Shown here: positions 34,899 through 43,243 of the stretch, piece by piece | Layout of the letters: each line of letters begins with the position of its first letter | Numbering within the stretch: the stretch's first letter is position 1 | Origin: Halosimplex carlsbadense 2-9-1 | Lineage (GTDB): Archaea; Halobacteriota; Halobacteria; Halobacteriales; Haloarculaceae | Length of the DNA stretch: 49,841 nucleotides | NCBI RefSeq assembly: GCF_000337455.1 | Contig: NZ_AOIU01000048.1 | Coordinates: 122,354 to 172,194, forward strand | Direction: 5' to 3' | Translations under genes and position numbers: made by a program | Notes under the pieces: generated by a model | Told to the model about the DNA's origin: nothing | The model's database searches: none | The model's input: the letters and a program-made list of their open reading frames with translations, nothing else

Positions 34899-36809
34899 TC
34901 AGTTACCGGTGTAACTGATGCCGTCGCCGACCTTCGTCGCGATGAACAGCGCGTCGTCGATACCCTCGGTGATCTCCGGGGCGGCGTTGAGCGACCAGTT
35001 CTGCGTGTTGAACGCGCCCGCGTCGGGCTCGTACATGTTCTCGTGCTCCGGGACGTGCTGGTTCCACCACCACATCAGCTCCTTGTGGTACTCGGAGTCG
35101 CCGGTGGTCTGCCAGCTCTGGATGTGTTCGGCGACGTTGATGTCCTTGGTCCCGGACGAGCCCTCGGGATCGCCGATGGGCATCGGGATGGTCTGTTCCA
35201 TCGAGAACTGCGCGAGGCTCGACAGCCAGTCGACGACCAGGCCCGGCGCCCACATCGCGGTGATGCCGTTGGCAGAGGAGCCGTCGGGGATCATCTCGTA
35301 CTCGCCATTCTGTCGGCGCTCGTCGAACGTCGCCGTGTCGACGGACTCCTGGGTGACGCTGATGCCGAAGTCCTCCAGGTTCTTCTGGAGCACCTGGAAG
35401 TCGACGCGCTCGGTGGCGTTGAGGAAGCCCAGCTCGAACTGCTCGCCGTCGGGGGTCAGCCAGTTACCGTTGCTGTCCTGTTCGAAGTCGGACTTGCGCA
35501 GGTACTCGGCGGCCCGTTCGGTGTTGTTCTGGCCGTACATCTCGAAGTCCTGGACCCACTCGGTCGACTCGTGTTCGCCGAGTTCGAGGATGCGGCCCGG
35601 GACGCGGCAGGGCGGCCACTCGAAGCGACGCTTGACGCCCTGGAGGAGCTGGTCGACGCCCTGTCGGTTGAAGACGTGACAGATTGCCTTCCGGACGTTG
35701 CGGTCGTTGACCGGCGTGTCGTAGTCGTTGTTGGCCCCGCAGTTGAACGTGAACAGGCTGTTGGCCGAGCGCGCCTCGCGGTAGAGCGAGTGCGTGTCGG
35801 GCAGCTGGCCCTTGAGGTCGTCCTGCACCGGGAACCCGCCGGCCGTGGCGTCGATCTGGTTGCTCGCGTACGGCTGGACCGGCTGGTTCGTGTTCGGGAA
35901 GTTCCGCATGGCGAACTCCCGGAAGTTGATGTTCTCGGCGTTGGGGTGGTCCTCGTAGAGCTCGCAGACGATGATGTTGTCACCGACGTCCGCGATCTGG
36001 AAGGGACCGTGGCCGATCGGGTTGTCCGTGATCTTCGGGTAGCTCGTCGTCGTGATCTCCTCGATGACCGCCGTCTTGTCGTCGCCCGAGCTGTTCCGGA
36101 GGCGGTCGTGCCAGTCGCTCCACTGGTCGTCGTCGTGCTTGGTGAAGACGCCGCGGGCGAGGTTGCCGTGGTAGTCCGCGATGGTGTTCTGCATCGCGAA
36201 CTTCGGCGCGTACGGCGTGTGGAGGTTGACGCGGACGAGCTGGTCGTCGACCGCCTCGATGCTCTCCATCGCGACGTGAGCGTTCTCCCCGTCCTCGGCG
36301 CTCGCCTTGAGGATCTCCAGCTCGATCTGCTGTTCCATCGCGTAGTCCTGGGCGACGAACTGGTCCCCGTTGTGCCACGTGTAGTCGTCGCGGAACGTGG
36401 CCTCGAGCGTCGTGTCGTCCGTCATCTCCCAGTCCTCGATCATCACGTTGATGATCTCGTCGGCCGACGGACTGTAGGCCGCCGGGCGGTCCATGATCGC
36501 CGCGCCGGGCCACCAGCAGCCCGTCTGGGCCGGGTTCCACGGATTCAGGTGCCGTTCGGGCGGCGCCGCGTCGGCGTGGTCGAACAGGCGGAACCGGGCG
36601 TCGTTGACGCCGGACATGCCGTCGCCGCCGTCCCCGCCGTCGCCACCGTCGCTCCCGCCGTCGCCACCATCGCCACCGTCGCCCGAGGTCGGTGTCGAAT
36701 CACCGTCGCCCGAGCACCCGGCGAGCATGATGACGCTCCCTGCTGCGCCGGCACGGAGGAAGTCGCGTCTCGTACTCGCTTCTGCCCGCCAGTTGTCAAA
36801 GTCTGGCAT
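34899..36809 (-). CDS. ABC transporter substrate-binding lipoprotein (SBP family 5)
   Basis: 636 residues. Tat signal (STRRDFLRAG) and lipobox LAGC place Cys32 as the lipid anchor. A Gly/Asp linker (repeated GGDGGDGG, ~45-65) precedes a family 5 binding fold, seen in DDYTWHNGDQFVAQDYAME, NPIGHGPFQI and NDRNVRKAICHVFNRQ. Family 5 proteins bind peptides, nickel or oligosaccharides; this locus points to oligogalacturonides. The ATG at 36809 has TATATATAA (36832-36840) 27 bp upstream, the strongest TATA-like box in the window, as expected for an abundant binding protein. Confidence 0.92.
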   Translation of the reverse strand: MPDFDNWRAEASTRRDFLRAGAAGSVIMLAGCSGDGDSTPTSGDGGDGGDGGSDGGDGGDGGDGMSGVNDARFRLFDHADAAPPERHLNPWNPAQTGCWWPGAAIMDRPAAYSPSADEIINVMIEDWEMTDDTTLEATFRDDYTWHNGDQFVAQDYAMEQQIELEILKASAEDGENAHVAMESIEAVDDQLVRVNLHTPYAPKFAMQNTIADYHGNLARGVFTKHDDDQWSDWHDRLRNSSGDDKTAVIEEITTTSYPKITDNPIGHGPFQIADVGDNIIVCELYEDHPNAENINFREFAMRNFPNTNQPVQPYASNQIDATAGGFPVQDDLKGQLPDTHSLYREARSANSLFTFNCGANNDYDTPVNDRNVRKAICHVFNRQGVDQLLQGVKRRFEWPPCRVPGRILELGEHESTEWVQDFEMYGQNNTERAAEYLRKSDFEQDSNGNWLTPDGEQFELGFLNATERVDFQVLQKNLEDFGISVTQESVDTATFDERRQNGEYEMIPDGSSANGITAMWAPGLVVDWLSSLAQFSMEQTIPMPIGDPEGSSGTKDINVAEHIQSWQTTGDSEYHKELMWWWNQHVPEHENMYEPDAGAFNTQNWSLNAAPEITEGIDDALFIATKVGDGISYTGN

Positions 36810-36831
36810 GCACCGACCTTGCACATCGCCC

Positions 36832-36840
36832 TATATATAA
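36832..36840 (-). promoter_or_regulatory. strong TATA box of the substrate-binding protein gene
   Basis: TTATATATA on the minus strand, centred 27 bp before the ATG at 36809. A close match to the archaeal box at leaderless spacing. Confidence 0.7.
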
Positions 36841-37006
36841 TTAACTATATTGACGGATACTTTCGGGAAAACCGGCGTCGAAATCTGGGGTCGGGCCGCC
36901 GACGACCGGGTGGGTGAGACGGGATCCGGGCCCACGGCCGGGACCGATCGGCGGGCGCGCGCCTCGCTCCGGCAACTTTAACGGGTGGCCTCGCATGGAG
37001 TGGAGT

Positions 37007-38458
37007 ATGTCTGAGGAGCGCGGTTCCGACAGTGGCAGTGATCGGACTCGCAGTTCACCCGTGACCCGGCGTCGACTCCTCGCGCTCGCCGGCGCTGGTG
37101 TGACAACTGGCCTCACCGGCTGTAACGCGCTCGGCGACGGTTCGACCGACGAACCGGCCGGGACGGACTCTCCGGCGCCCGCGGAGACCGCCGCGCCGAC
37201 GGACGCACCGACCGCCGATCCCACGGCGACGCCGGCGACCGCCCCCACGGAGACGGCGACGGAGGCCCCGTCGGGGTTCGACGCGTCGGTCCTCGACGAC
37301 TCGCCGAGTTCCCACGTCGCCCCGACGGACGGCTTCGCGGACGCCTCGTGGCTCTCGGGTGCGATGCCCGAGGTCGTGAAAGTCACCACCCTCGACGCGT
37401 CGGGCGAGGGGTCGCTCCGCTGGGCGCTGAACCGCGAGGGTGCGCGCATCGTCGTCTTCGAGGTCGGCGGCGTGATCGATCTCGAGGGGCAGTCGCTGTC
37501 CGTCTCGCGACCGAACGTCTTCGTCGCCGGCCAGACGGCGCCGTCGCCCGGGATCACGCTCGTCCGGGGCGGCATCACGGTCGGCGCCGACAACGTTATA
37601 CTCCAGCATCTCCGTGTGCGCCCCGGAGACGACCTCTCCGGGCCGATCGACTCCATCGGCAACGAGGGCGGAGCGAACGTCATCGTCGACCACTGCTCAG
37701 CGACGTGGGGCACCGACGAGACGGTCTCGACGAACGGCGGCGCGGAGAACCCGGAGATCACCTACTCGAACAACCTGATCGCCGAGGCGCTCAACGACTC
37801 GATCCACCCGAAAGGCGAACACGGCTACGGGACGCTGGTGATGGACCGGAGCAAGCGGGTGACCATCGCGGGGAACCTCTGGGCGAACAACGTCGCGCGC
37901 CACCCCCGGCTCAAGGGCGGGTCGACCTCGGTCGTGGTGAACAACGTCGTCTACAACTACGAGCGGGCGACCAACCTCGGCGGTGGCGTCGCGGACGAGA
38001 CCCGCTCGTCCATCGTCGGGAACGTCTTCCTCGGCGGCGAGCAGACCGACCCGACCGAGCCAGTCGTCGGCACCACGTTCACGGACGACGACGGGCCGGT
38101 CAGGGCCTTCATTGCGTACAACGAGACCGAACCGGCGTCGATCCCGGTCACCCGCTCCGGGACCGCCATCGACCTCGTCAACGAGCGCCCGCTCTGGCCC
38201 GACGGTCTCACCGCCGTACGGGGCGCCGACGCGTACGACGGTGCCATCGGGGCCGTCGGCGCCCGGCCGGCGGACCGCGACACCATCGACCGACGCATCC
38301 TCACGGACGTCGAGGCGCGCGAGGGGAGTGTCATCGACAGCCAGGAGGACGTCGGCGGCTACCCCGACTTCGAGCCGACCGAGCGCGCCCTGGACGTGCC
38401 GGACACCGGCCTCGCCGAGTGGCTCCGCGAGTTCACCGTCGCCGTCGAGCAGGGCTGA
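37007..38458 (+). CDS. pectate lyase (PL1-type), Tat lipoprotein
   Basis: 483 residues. Tat signal (TRRRLLALAG) and lipobox LTGC with Cys39; a Thr/Pro/Ala linker to ~105; then one lyase module (~107-483). Shared marks: AGQTAPSPGITLVRGG, VIVDHCSATWG, ARHPRLKGG and GLAEWLREFTVAVE at the end. It cleaves de-esterified homogalacturonan while tethered to the cell, in contrast to the giant released lyase. It is divergent from the transporter operon. The TATA-like CTTTAA (36976-36981) is 28 bp from the ATG at 37007, favouring it over an in-frame ATG at 36995. Smallest of the three lyase proteins, without accessory domains. Confidence 0.92.
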   Translation: MSEERGSDSGSDRTRSSPVTRRRLLALAGAGVTTGLTGCNALGDGSTDEPAGTDSPAPAETAAPTDAPTADPTATPATAPTETATEAPSGFDASVLDDSPSSHVAPTDGFADASWLSGAMPEVVKVTTLDASGEGSLRWALNREGARIVVFEVGGVIDLEGQSLSVSRPNVFVAGQTAPSPGITLVRGGITVGADNVILQHLRVRPGDDLSGPIDSIGNEGGANVIVDHCSATWGTDETVSTNGGAENPEITYSNNLIAEALNDSIHPKGEHGYGTLVMDRSKRVTIAGNLWANNVARHPRLKGGSTSVVVNNVVYNYERATNLGGGVADETRSSIVGNVFLGGEQTDPTEPVVGTTFTDDDGPVRAFIAYNETEPASIPVTRSGTAIDLVNERPLWPDGLTAVRGADAYDGAIGAVGARPADRDTIDRRILTDVEAREGSVIDSQEDVGGYPDFEPTERALDVPDTGLAEWLREFTVAVEQG

Positions 38459-38710
38459 CGCGCAGGGCGGCGACCACGGCGTCCCCGGGCGGCCGGGGCG
38501 CCGACCAAGCGTGTTACGTCTCTCCGTTTCACATCGAGAAACGAACGGCGGACGCCGAACAGCGGGCGCTCGCGTCCGATTTCGGCGGCCCGTTCTACGC
38601 GCGCCCCGCCTCACCCTGTCAGTTCTCGCCCGCCGAGGCTATCGGACGAGGGCTACGCTCGCTCGTCGGGAACGGGGCGGGAAAAATGAACGTCGCGGTC
38701 GGAGTGCCCG

Positions 38711-41254
38711 TCAGTCGCGGCGGGACGCGGCGACGAGCGCGGCGGCGAGCAGCGCGACGACGGCAGCACCGACGCCGAAGCCGGGGCCGTCGCCGGACGT
38801 GGTCTCCATGCCCTCCGCGGGCTCGTCGGTGGCCGTCGGCGTGCTACTGGACGGCTCGTCGGTGGCCGTCGGGGTCGGGTCCGGGGTCGCAGTCGGCGTG
38901 GCCGTCTCCGTCGACTCGACGGTGTACGCGCCACTTGCCGCGATCACGGAGCCCTCGACCTCGTACGGGTCGTCCTCGGCGGGGAAGTCGAAGGCCTGGT
39001 TGCCGTTGGTGTCTTGATGGGCGACCACGTAGAGAGTCGCGTCCTCGGAGACCGCCTCGTCGAGCGCAATCTCCAGGTCGGTGCGTTCGCCCGACTCCAG
39101 GAACTCGGTGGCGCCGACCGTCGGGCCGAGCTGGCTGCCGGTGTGGACGGAGACGAACCCGCCGTCGCTCAGTTCGACGGAGTCGACGACGACCGACTGC
39201 CCGTCACCGGCCTGGTCGCTCATCGAGATGCTCGCGGTCGGCGGCGCGACGACCTCGGCGGTCGTCTCCAGCGTGTAGACCGGCGAGTCCGGCGGGTCCT
39301 CGATACGCGAGGCGTTGATCACGAGTTCGGTGCCGTACTCCAGGCCGCTGGTGTCCATCGTCACCGACACCGAGGAGTTGGGCATCGAACCGGGGATCTT
39401 GCCGGCCATCACCGGACCGGAGCCCTCGTTGACGATCTCGCTCCAGGACTCGGAGACGTTGGCGTCCGGCGAGGTGACGTCGATCGTCCACTCGGCCCCG
39501 GCGGCGATCTGGGTGTTCAGCGTGATCTCCGCCTCCTCGGTCTGGGAGACCTCCACGGGGTCGCCGTTGTCGACCCACGTCTCGGCTTCGAGCGTCTCGA
39601 ACGTGACCGTCTCCGTCAGGTCGCCGTCCTCCGTCTCGACGGTCATGGTCCCCTCGTAGGTCTCACCGGGCTCCATCGAGACCGGCTCGCCGTCCCGGTA
39701 GAGGACTGCCTCGTTGGGGTCGATGTAGACGAACACGCCCTGCGACTCGTTGTCGTAGACGCGCTCGTCCGCCATGTCGGGGTCCTGCACGACCGTGACC
39801 CCGGAGGCGTTCCGCGCCAGATCGAGTTCCTTGGGCTCGCCGTCGGCGTTCGTCTGGACTAGCTCCAGCGAGAGCGGCGAGTTCACGAACTTCTGGTTGG
39901 CGTTGCGGCCGGGCGATTTGGAGATCGCCGGGAACACCGACTGACTCGTCTCGTAGTGGAGCCACATCGCGTCCCAGGCCTCGGCGCCCTGCGGGTCGTA
40001 GGCGAGCGAGTCGTCGTGGCCGACCTCGCCGTCACCGATGCTGTTGGCGATCTCGGCGGGCGTCGAGTAGTCCTCGATACCGTAGGGCAGCCCCAGCGGC
40101 TTCCCGTCGCTCAGGTTCGCCGACCCGATGGTGTAGTCCGGGTCGATGATGTCCTGGACCGTCCCCGAGGAGTTAGCGACCGGGATGCGGTTGTCCTCGG
40201 TCAGGTACTCGTCGTCGTCGCGGGGCGTGCCCGGCGCGTACAGCGTCAGGTCGAACGACTGGTCCTCGCGACCGGAGAGGTTGAACGCCGCGGTGACGGG
40301 CCCTTCGGGGATGGTCCCCTCGGTGTCGCCGCCCAGTTCGTAGTTGCCCTCGAGTTCGACCGTCTCGGTCTGGGTGTCGCCGTTCTCGAAGGTCAGCTCC
40401 ATCTGCATCTCCGTCCCGGCGGCCAGCGTGGCCGCGCCCGAGACCTCGGAGGTGAAGCGGTTGCCCGGCTCGTAGGACTCGTTGAGGGTCCCCGTGCCGT
40501 CGACCAGCTCGAAGTTCGTCGAGACGGTCTCGCCGTGGATGTCGAAGGTCGCCTGGTACTCCTCGCCGGTCGAGAAGTCGACCGCCTCGCCGTTCTCCGT
40601 GAGCGTCGCGCGGTTCGGGTCGATCCAGACGTAGACGCCGGTGTCCGGGTCGTCGCCGACCGACCAGTCGCCCTCGACCTCCTCGGTGTCGCCGAGGACG
40701 ACCACGGGCGGAATGTCGGCGCTGGTGTTCTCCTCGACCGGCGCGGGCTCGAAGCCCCGCTGGTTCGCGGAGACGTTCAGCTCCTTGTCGCCGCCGACCT
40801 GACTGACGTCGACGCTCCAGTTCTCGCTGGCGAGGAAGTTCTCGGTGACGACGCCGTTGTCGTCGGGGTCGAGTTCCTCGACGCCCGAGGTCTCGACGTG
40901 GACGACCGCCATGTCCCAGTTACCGCCCGGGTTGCGGGCCGTCGAGTTGTCGACGCGCATGTGGGCGTCGCCCTCGGCGTTCGTGATCATCTCCAGCCCC
41001 GGCGAGTCGCCGGAGTACTCGTTGGGCGGGAACGGGTACGGCCCGTTGCCGTCGCCGTCGTCTCGATACCACGAGAGCGTCAGCGACTTGGCGCTCTCGT
41101 TGTCGACTTCAACGTGTTCGGACACCGAAGCCGACCCCTGTGCAGTTGTCGCGTCCGAGACCGCGCCCGCTGTCGCCGCGGCGGCCGGTACCATCGACAG
41201 GACCACCACGAACGCCAGACAGACAGCTCGGAACCCATGAGTTTCTCGTGTCAT
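38711..41254 (-). CDS. large surface glycoprotein with PGF-CTERM-like anchor
   Basis: 847 residues. N-terminal signal peptide (CLAFVVVLSMVPAAAATAGA), two related beta-rich segments (each with a VYVWIDPNRATL / VFVYIDPNEAVLY-type strand), a DUF7282-like domain near 680-780 (GQSVVVDSVELSDGGFVSVH), a Thr/Pro-rich stalk (TATPTATPDPTPTATDE) and GPGFGVGAAVVALLAAALVAASRRD-like C-terminus, that is PGF motif, hydrophobic helix and basic end. In haloarchaea this tail is cut and lipid-modified by archaeosortase ArtA. It probably forms part of the cell surface; placed among pectinase genes, it could bind pectin or hold enzymes. No catalytic motif seen. Confidence 0.85.
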   Translation of the reverse strand: MTRETHGFRAVCLAFVVVLSMVPAAAATAGAVSDATTAQGSASVSEHVEVDNESAKSLTLSWYRDDGDGNGPYPFPPNEYSGDSPGLEMITNAEGDAHMRVDNSTARNPGGNWDMAVVHVETSGVEELDPDDNGVVTENFLASENWSVDVSQVGGDKELNVSANQRGFEPAPVEENTSADIPPVVVLGDTEEVEGDWSVGDDPDTGVYVWIDPNRATLTENGEAVDFSTGEEYQATFDIHGETVSTNFELVDGTGTLNESYEPGNRFTSEVSGAATLAAGTEMQMELTFENGDTQTETVELEGNYELGGDTEGTIPEGPVTAAFNLSGREDQSFDLTLYAPGTPRDDDEYLTEDNRIPVANSSGTVQDIIDPDYTIGSANLSDGKPLGLPYGIEDYSTPAEIANSIGDGEVGHDDSLAYDPQGAEAWDAMWLHYETSQSVFPAISKSPGRNANQKFVNSPLSLELVQTNADGEPKELDLARNASGVTVVQDPDMADERVYDNESQGVFVYIDPNEAVLYRDGEPVSMEPGETYEGTMTVETEDGDLTETVTFETLEAETWVDNGDPVEVSQTEEAEITLNTQIAAGAEWTIDVTSPDANVSESWSEIVNEGSGPVMAGKIPGSMPNSSVSVTMDTSGLEYGTELVINASRIEDPPDSPVYTLETTAEVVAPPTASISMSDQAGDGQSVVVDSVELSDGGFVSVHTGSQLGPTVGATEFLESGERTDLEIALDEAVSEDATLYVVAHQDTNGNQAFDFPAEDDPYEVEGSVIAASGAYTVESTETATPTATPDPTPTATDEPSSSTPTATDEPAEGMETTSGDGPGFGVGAAVVALLAAALVAASRRD

Positions 41255-41307
41255 ACTTGCTGTGAACGTGATTCAACTCCTACAATGCTCTCAGCCCCTT
41301 AAAAAAC

Positions 41308-41328
41308 CTCGTGTTTTTGTACCACGAG
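41308..41328. repeat. inverted repeat CTCGTG-N9-CACGAG
   Basis: Perfect 6-bp arms just upstream of an A/T-rich TATA-like stretch (41298-41306) in the promoter region of the surface protein gene. It could be an operator for that gene or mark the 3' end of other transcripts. Confidence 0.35.
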
Positions 41329-41410
41329 ACGCCGTCACATACCGTTCGGCGAACAGGTTTCGCCTGTCCCGGGAAGTCGGCCACGAGGGGGGCGGGCGGC
41401 CGCGGGTCGG

Positions 41411-42457
41411 TCACTCGAAGACGCCGTCGAGGAAGGGGAACTCCTCGGCGATGGCGAGCCGCTCGTTCCGCCGGCCCGACTCGTAGGCGGCCATCGTCAC
41501 GACGACGGCTTTCAGGCCGTCGAGCGCCGTCGCGGGCGGCTGTTCGCCGGTCTCGACGGCGTCGAGGAACGCCCGACCCTTGCTGAGGCGTCGGTCGTAG
41601 CCCGAGTAGGGGTCCTGTACCGTCCCGTCGGCGTCGATGGTCGTGCCCGTCCGGTCGTCCCACTCGCGGCCTTCGAGGTAGACCGCGCCCTCTTCGTCCC
41701 AGATGTGGACGTGCTCGCGCGTCCGAGCGACGACGCCCGTGTCCGAGACGTTCGCCATCGCGCCCTCCGCGAACTCGATGATCGTCGAGGACTGCTTGTC
41801 GAAGACCTGGTCGTCGTCGTGGAAGTCGACGTAGGCGTTGACGTGGGTGGGCGTCAGTCCGGTCGTCCAGAGGATGGCGTCGACGACGTGAGTCCCGACG
41901 TTGAGCAGGTGGCCGCCGCCGGAGAGGTCGGGGTCCATCCGCCAGTCCTCCATCGTCTCGTAGTAGGACTGCCAGTCGTGGGTGATCTCGCCCGTGATGA
42001 ACCGTGGCTCGCGGTCGCCCAGCGCCCAGCGGTCGCGCGCGAGGTCGTAGGCCGGATTGAAGTGCCGTTGATAGCCGACCATGAACGTGCGGTCGCTCTC
42101 CTCGGCCCGCGACCAGAGGTCGTAAGCGTCCTCGACGCTCGTGGCGAGCGGTTTCTCGCAGAGCACGTGGAGACCGCGCTCCAGCGCGGCCGAGGCCTGT
42201 CGGTAGTGAAGCCCGTTGGGCGTCGCGATGCCGACCGCGTCGAGCGATTCGGCGTCGAGCATCGCCTCGTAGTCGAGGTACTGCGCCGACGCCGAGACGG
42301 ACAGCTCCGCGCCCGCTTCGGCCAGGCTCTCCTCGTTCACGTCCGCGAGCGCGACCAGTTCGCTCCCGGACAGCTCCTCGAACTGCCGCCCGAGTCTGAT
42401 ACCGAGGCTCCCGACACCCGCGAGTCCCACCGATAGCGTCTCCGATCGGTCGTCCAT
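41411..42457 (-). CDS. Gfo/Idh/MocA-family oxidoreductase
   Basis: 348 residues. The Rossmann motif GLAGVGSLG lies at 11-19, and CEKPLATSVEDAYDL holds the catalytic Lys of the EKP motif. The second domain includes YQRHFNPAYDLARD and SGGGHLLNVGTHVVDAI, which fit the family's active-site Asp/His helix. These enzymes oxidise or reduce sugars, inositols and sugar acids with NAD(P). A ThuA-like protein, a frequent genomic companion, is encoded at 17074-17793. Frames further upstream are open but lack family sequence; this start sits directly before the Rossmann motif. Confidence 0.9.
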   Translation of the reverse strand: MDDRSETLSVGLAGVGSLGIRLGRQFEELSGSELVALADVNEESLAEAGAELSVSASAQYLDYEAMLDAESLDAVGIATPNGLHYRQASAALERGLHVLCEKPLATSVEDAYDLWSRAEESDRTFMVGYQRHFNPAYDLARDRWALGDREPRFITGEITHDWQSYYETMEDWRMDPDLSGGGHLLNVGTHVVDAILWTTGLTPTHVNAYVDFHDDDQVFDKQSSTIIEFAEGAMANVSDTGVVARTREHVHIWDEEGAVYLEGREWDDRTGTTIDADGTVQDPYSGYDRRLSKGRAFLDAVETGEQPPATALDGLKAVVVTMAAYESGRRNERLAIAEEFPFLDGVFE

Positions 42458-42723
42458 AACGGCTCTCAGTTGACCGGATCGGCCATTAACTGTTTCCCCT
42501 CGCCGGCGCCCGCCCACATCGAGGCCCCATCGTCGACCGGACCGCCGTCGGCTCGTGCCGATATACCCCAGAGAGGAACGGAGAACAGCGCCTATCACCG
42601 CGTGGAGACCCCCGGATCCCACCTGAAGGAGCTCCTCGACCGATTTGCGTCCGGATTCTCCCCTCCCGAACGCTATCGAGACCGCCGCGGGCTCGTTTCG
42701 GTACGCCCCTGTCGACCACCTGC

Positions 42724-42739
42724 AATTACAATCGTAATT
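42724..42739. promoter_or_regulatory. palindrome AATTAC-N4-GTAATT
   Basis: Perfect 6-bp arms. It contains TTACAATCGTAATT, which matches the site upstream of the giant lyase gene (16988-17001) in 12 of 14 positions. Probable binding site of a dimeric regulator; identity unknown. Confidence 0.45.
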
Positions 42740-42773
42740 CTGGAAGGGGTGGCCGTCGGGGACTCGCTTACGG

Positions 42774-42795
42774 ATTACAGACGTACGACTGTAAT
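42774..42795. promoter_or_regulatory. palindrome ATTACAG-N8-CTGTAAT
   Basis: Perfect 7-bp arms, 50 bp from the palindrome at 42724. Outer arms ATTAC and GTAAT are 12 nt apart, as at 18322-18343. Both palindromes of this region are followed by GTAATTC plus a YRG-like trinucleotide. Confidence 0.45.
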
Positions 42796-43243
42796 TCCAG
42801 CCGTCCGAGCGGACCCGTATCCGTTCGCTCTGCCAGCCAGTGGGGGGACGACACCCGACGACCCCCCGGCGCGAACCCCGTGGTGGACGGTCGAAGCGAC
42901 GCCGATCGTCCGCCAACCGTTCTCACAGCGGGAACGCGTCGGGATCGGTCGACGACGGCCGAAACACGCCGAACGGGCCCAGAGCGGCCCGTACTCCGCA
43001 CCCATCCGATCGCGACGCGCGAACGGACCGGACGGGATCGAGCGTACGCGTTCCGCACCCGGGAACGGCTGTCGAATATCACCTGTTCGTCCCGCAGACG
43101 GCTCGAATCCGTCGAAATACCGGTCCGGAGACAGCCCAGGAATGGGAACGAGTGACGGCGAGTGACACCGATCGGGCCGCGGGACGGACATATCGGTCCA
43201 AAAAGACTAATATGGTGGATTCGAACGGGTTAGGACAGACGCC

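Larger units (their letters stand above)
42458..43243. other. 786-bp intergenic region between divergent genes
   Basis: No convincing gene; open frames here are short and have atypical composition. It holds two palindromes (42724-42739 and 42774-42795) and, near its right end, GGACATATCGGTCC next to a TATA-like CTAATATG (43207-43214) for the third pectate lyase gene. Like the region at 18161-18846 it is long for this genome and could encode a regulatory RNA. Confidence 0.55.

Noticed and set aside
30021..36809. Importer as a simple dipeptide transporter
   Set aside because: Components are peptide-type by family, but the surrounding pectin genes favour oligosaccharides; kept as an open alternative, not as the call.
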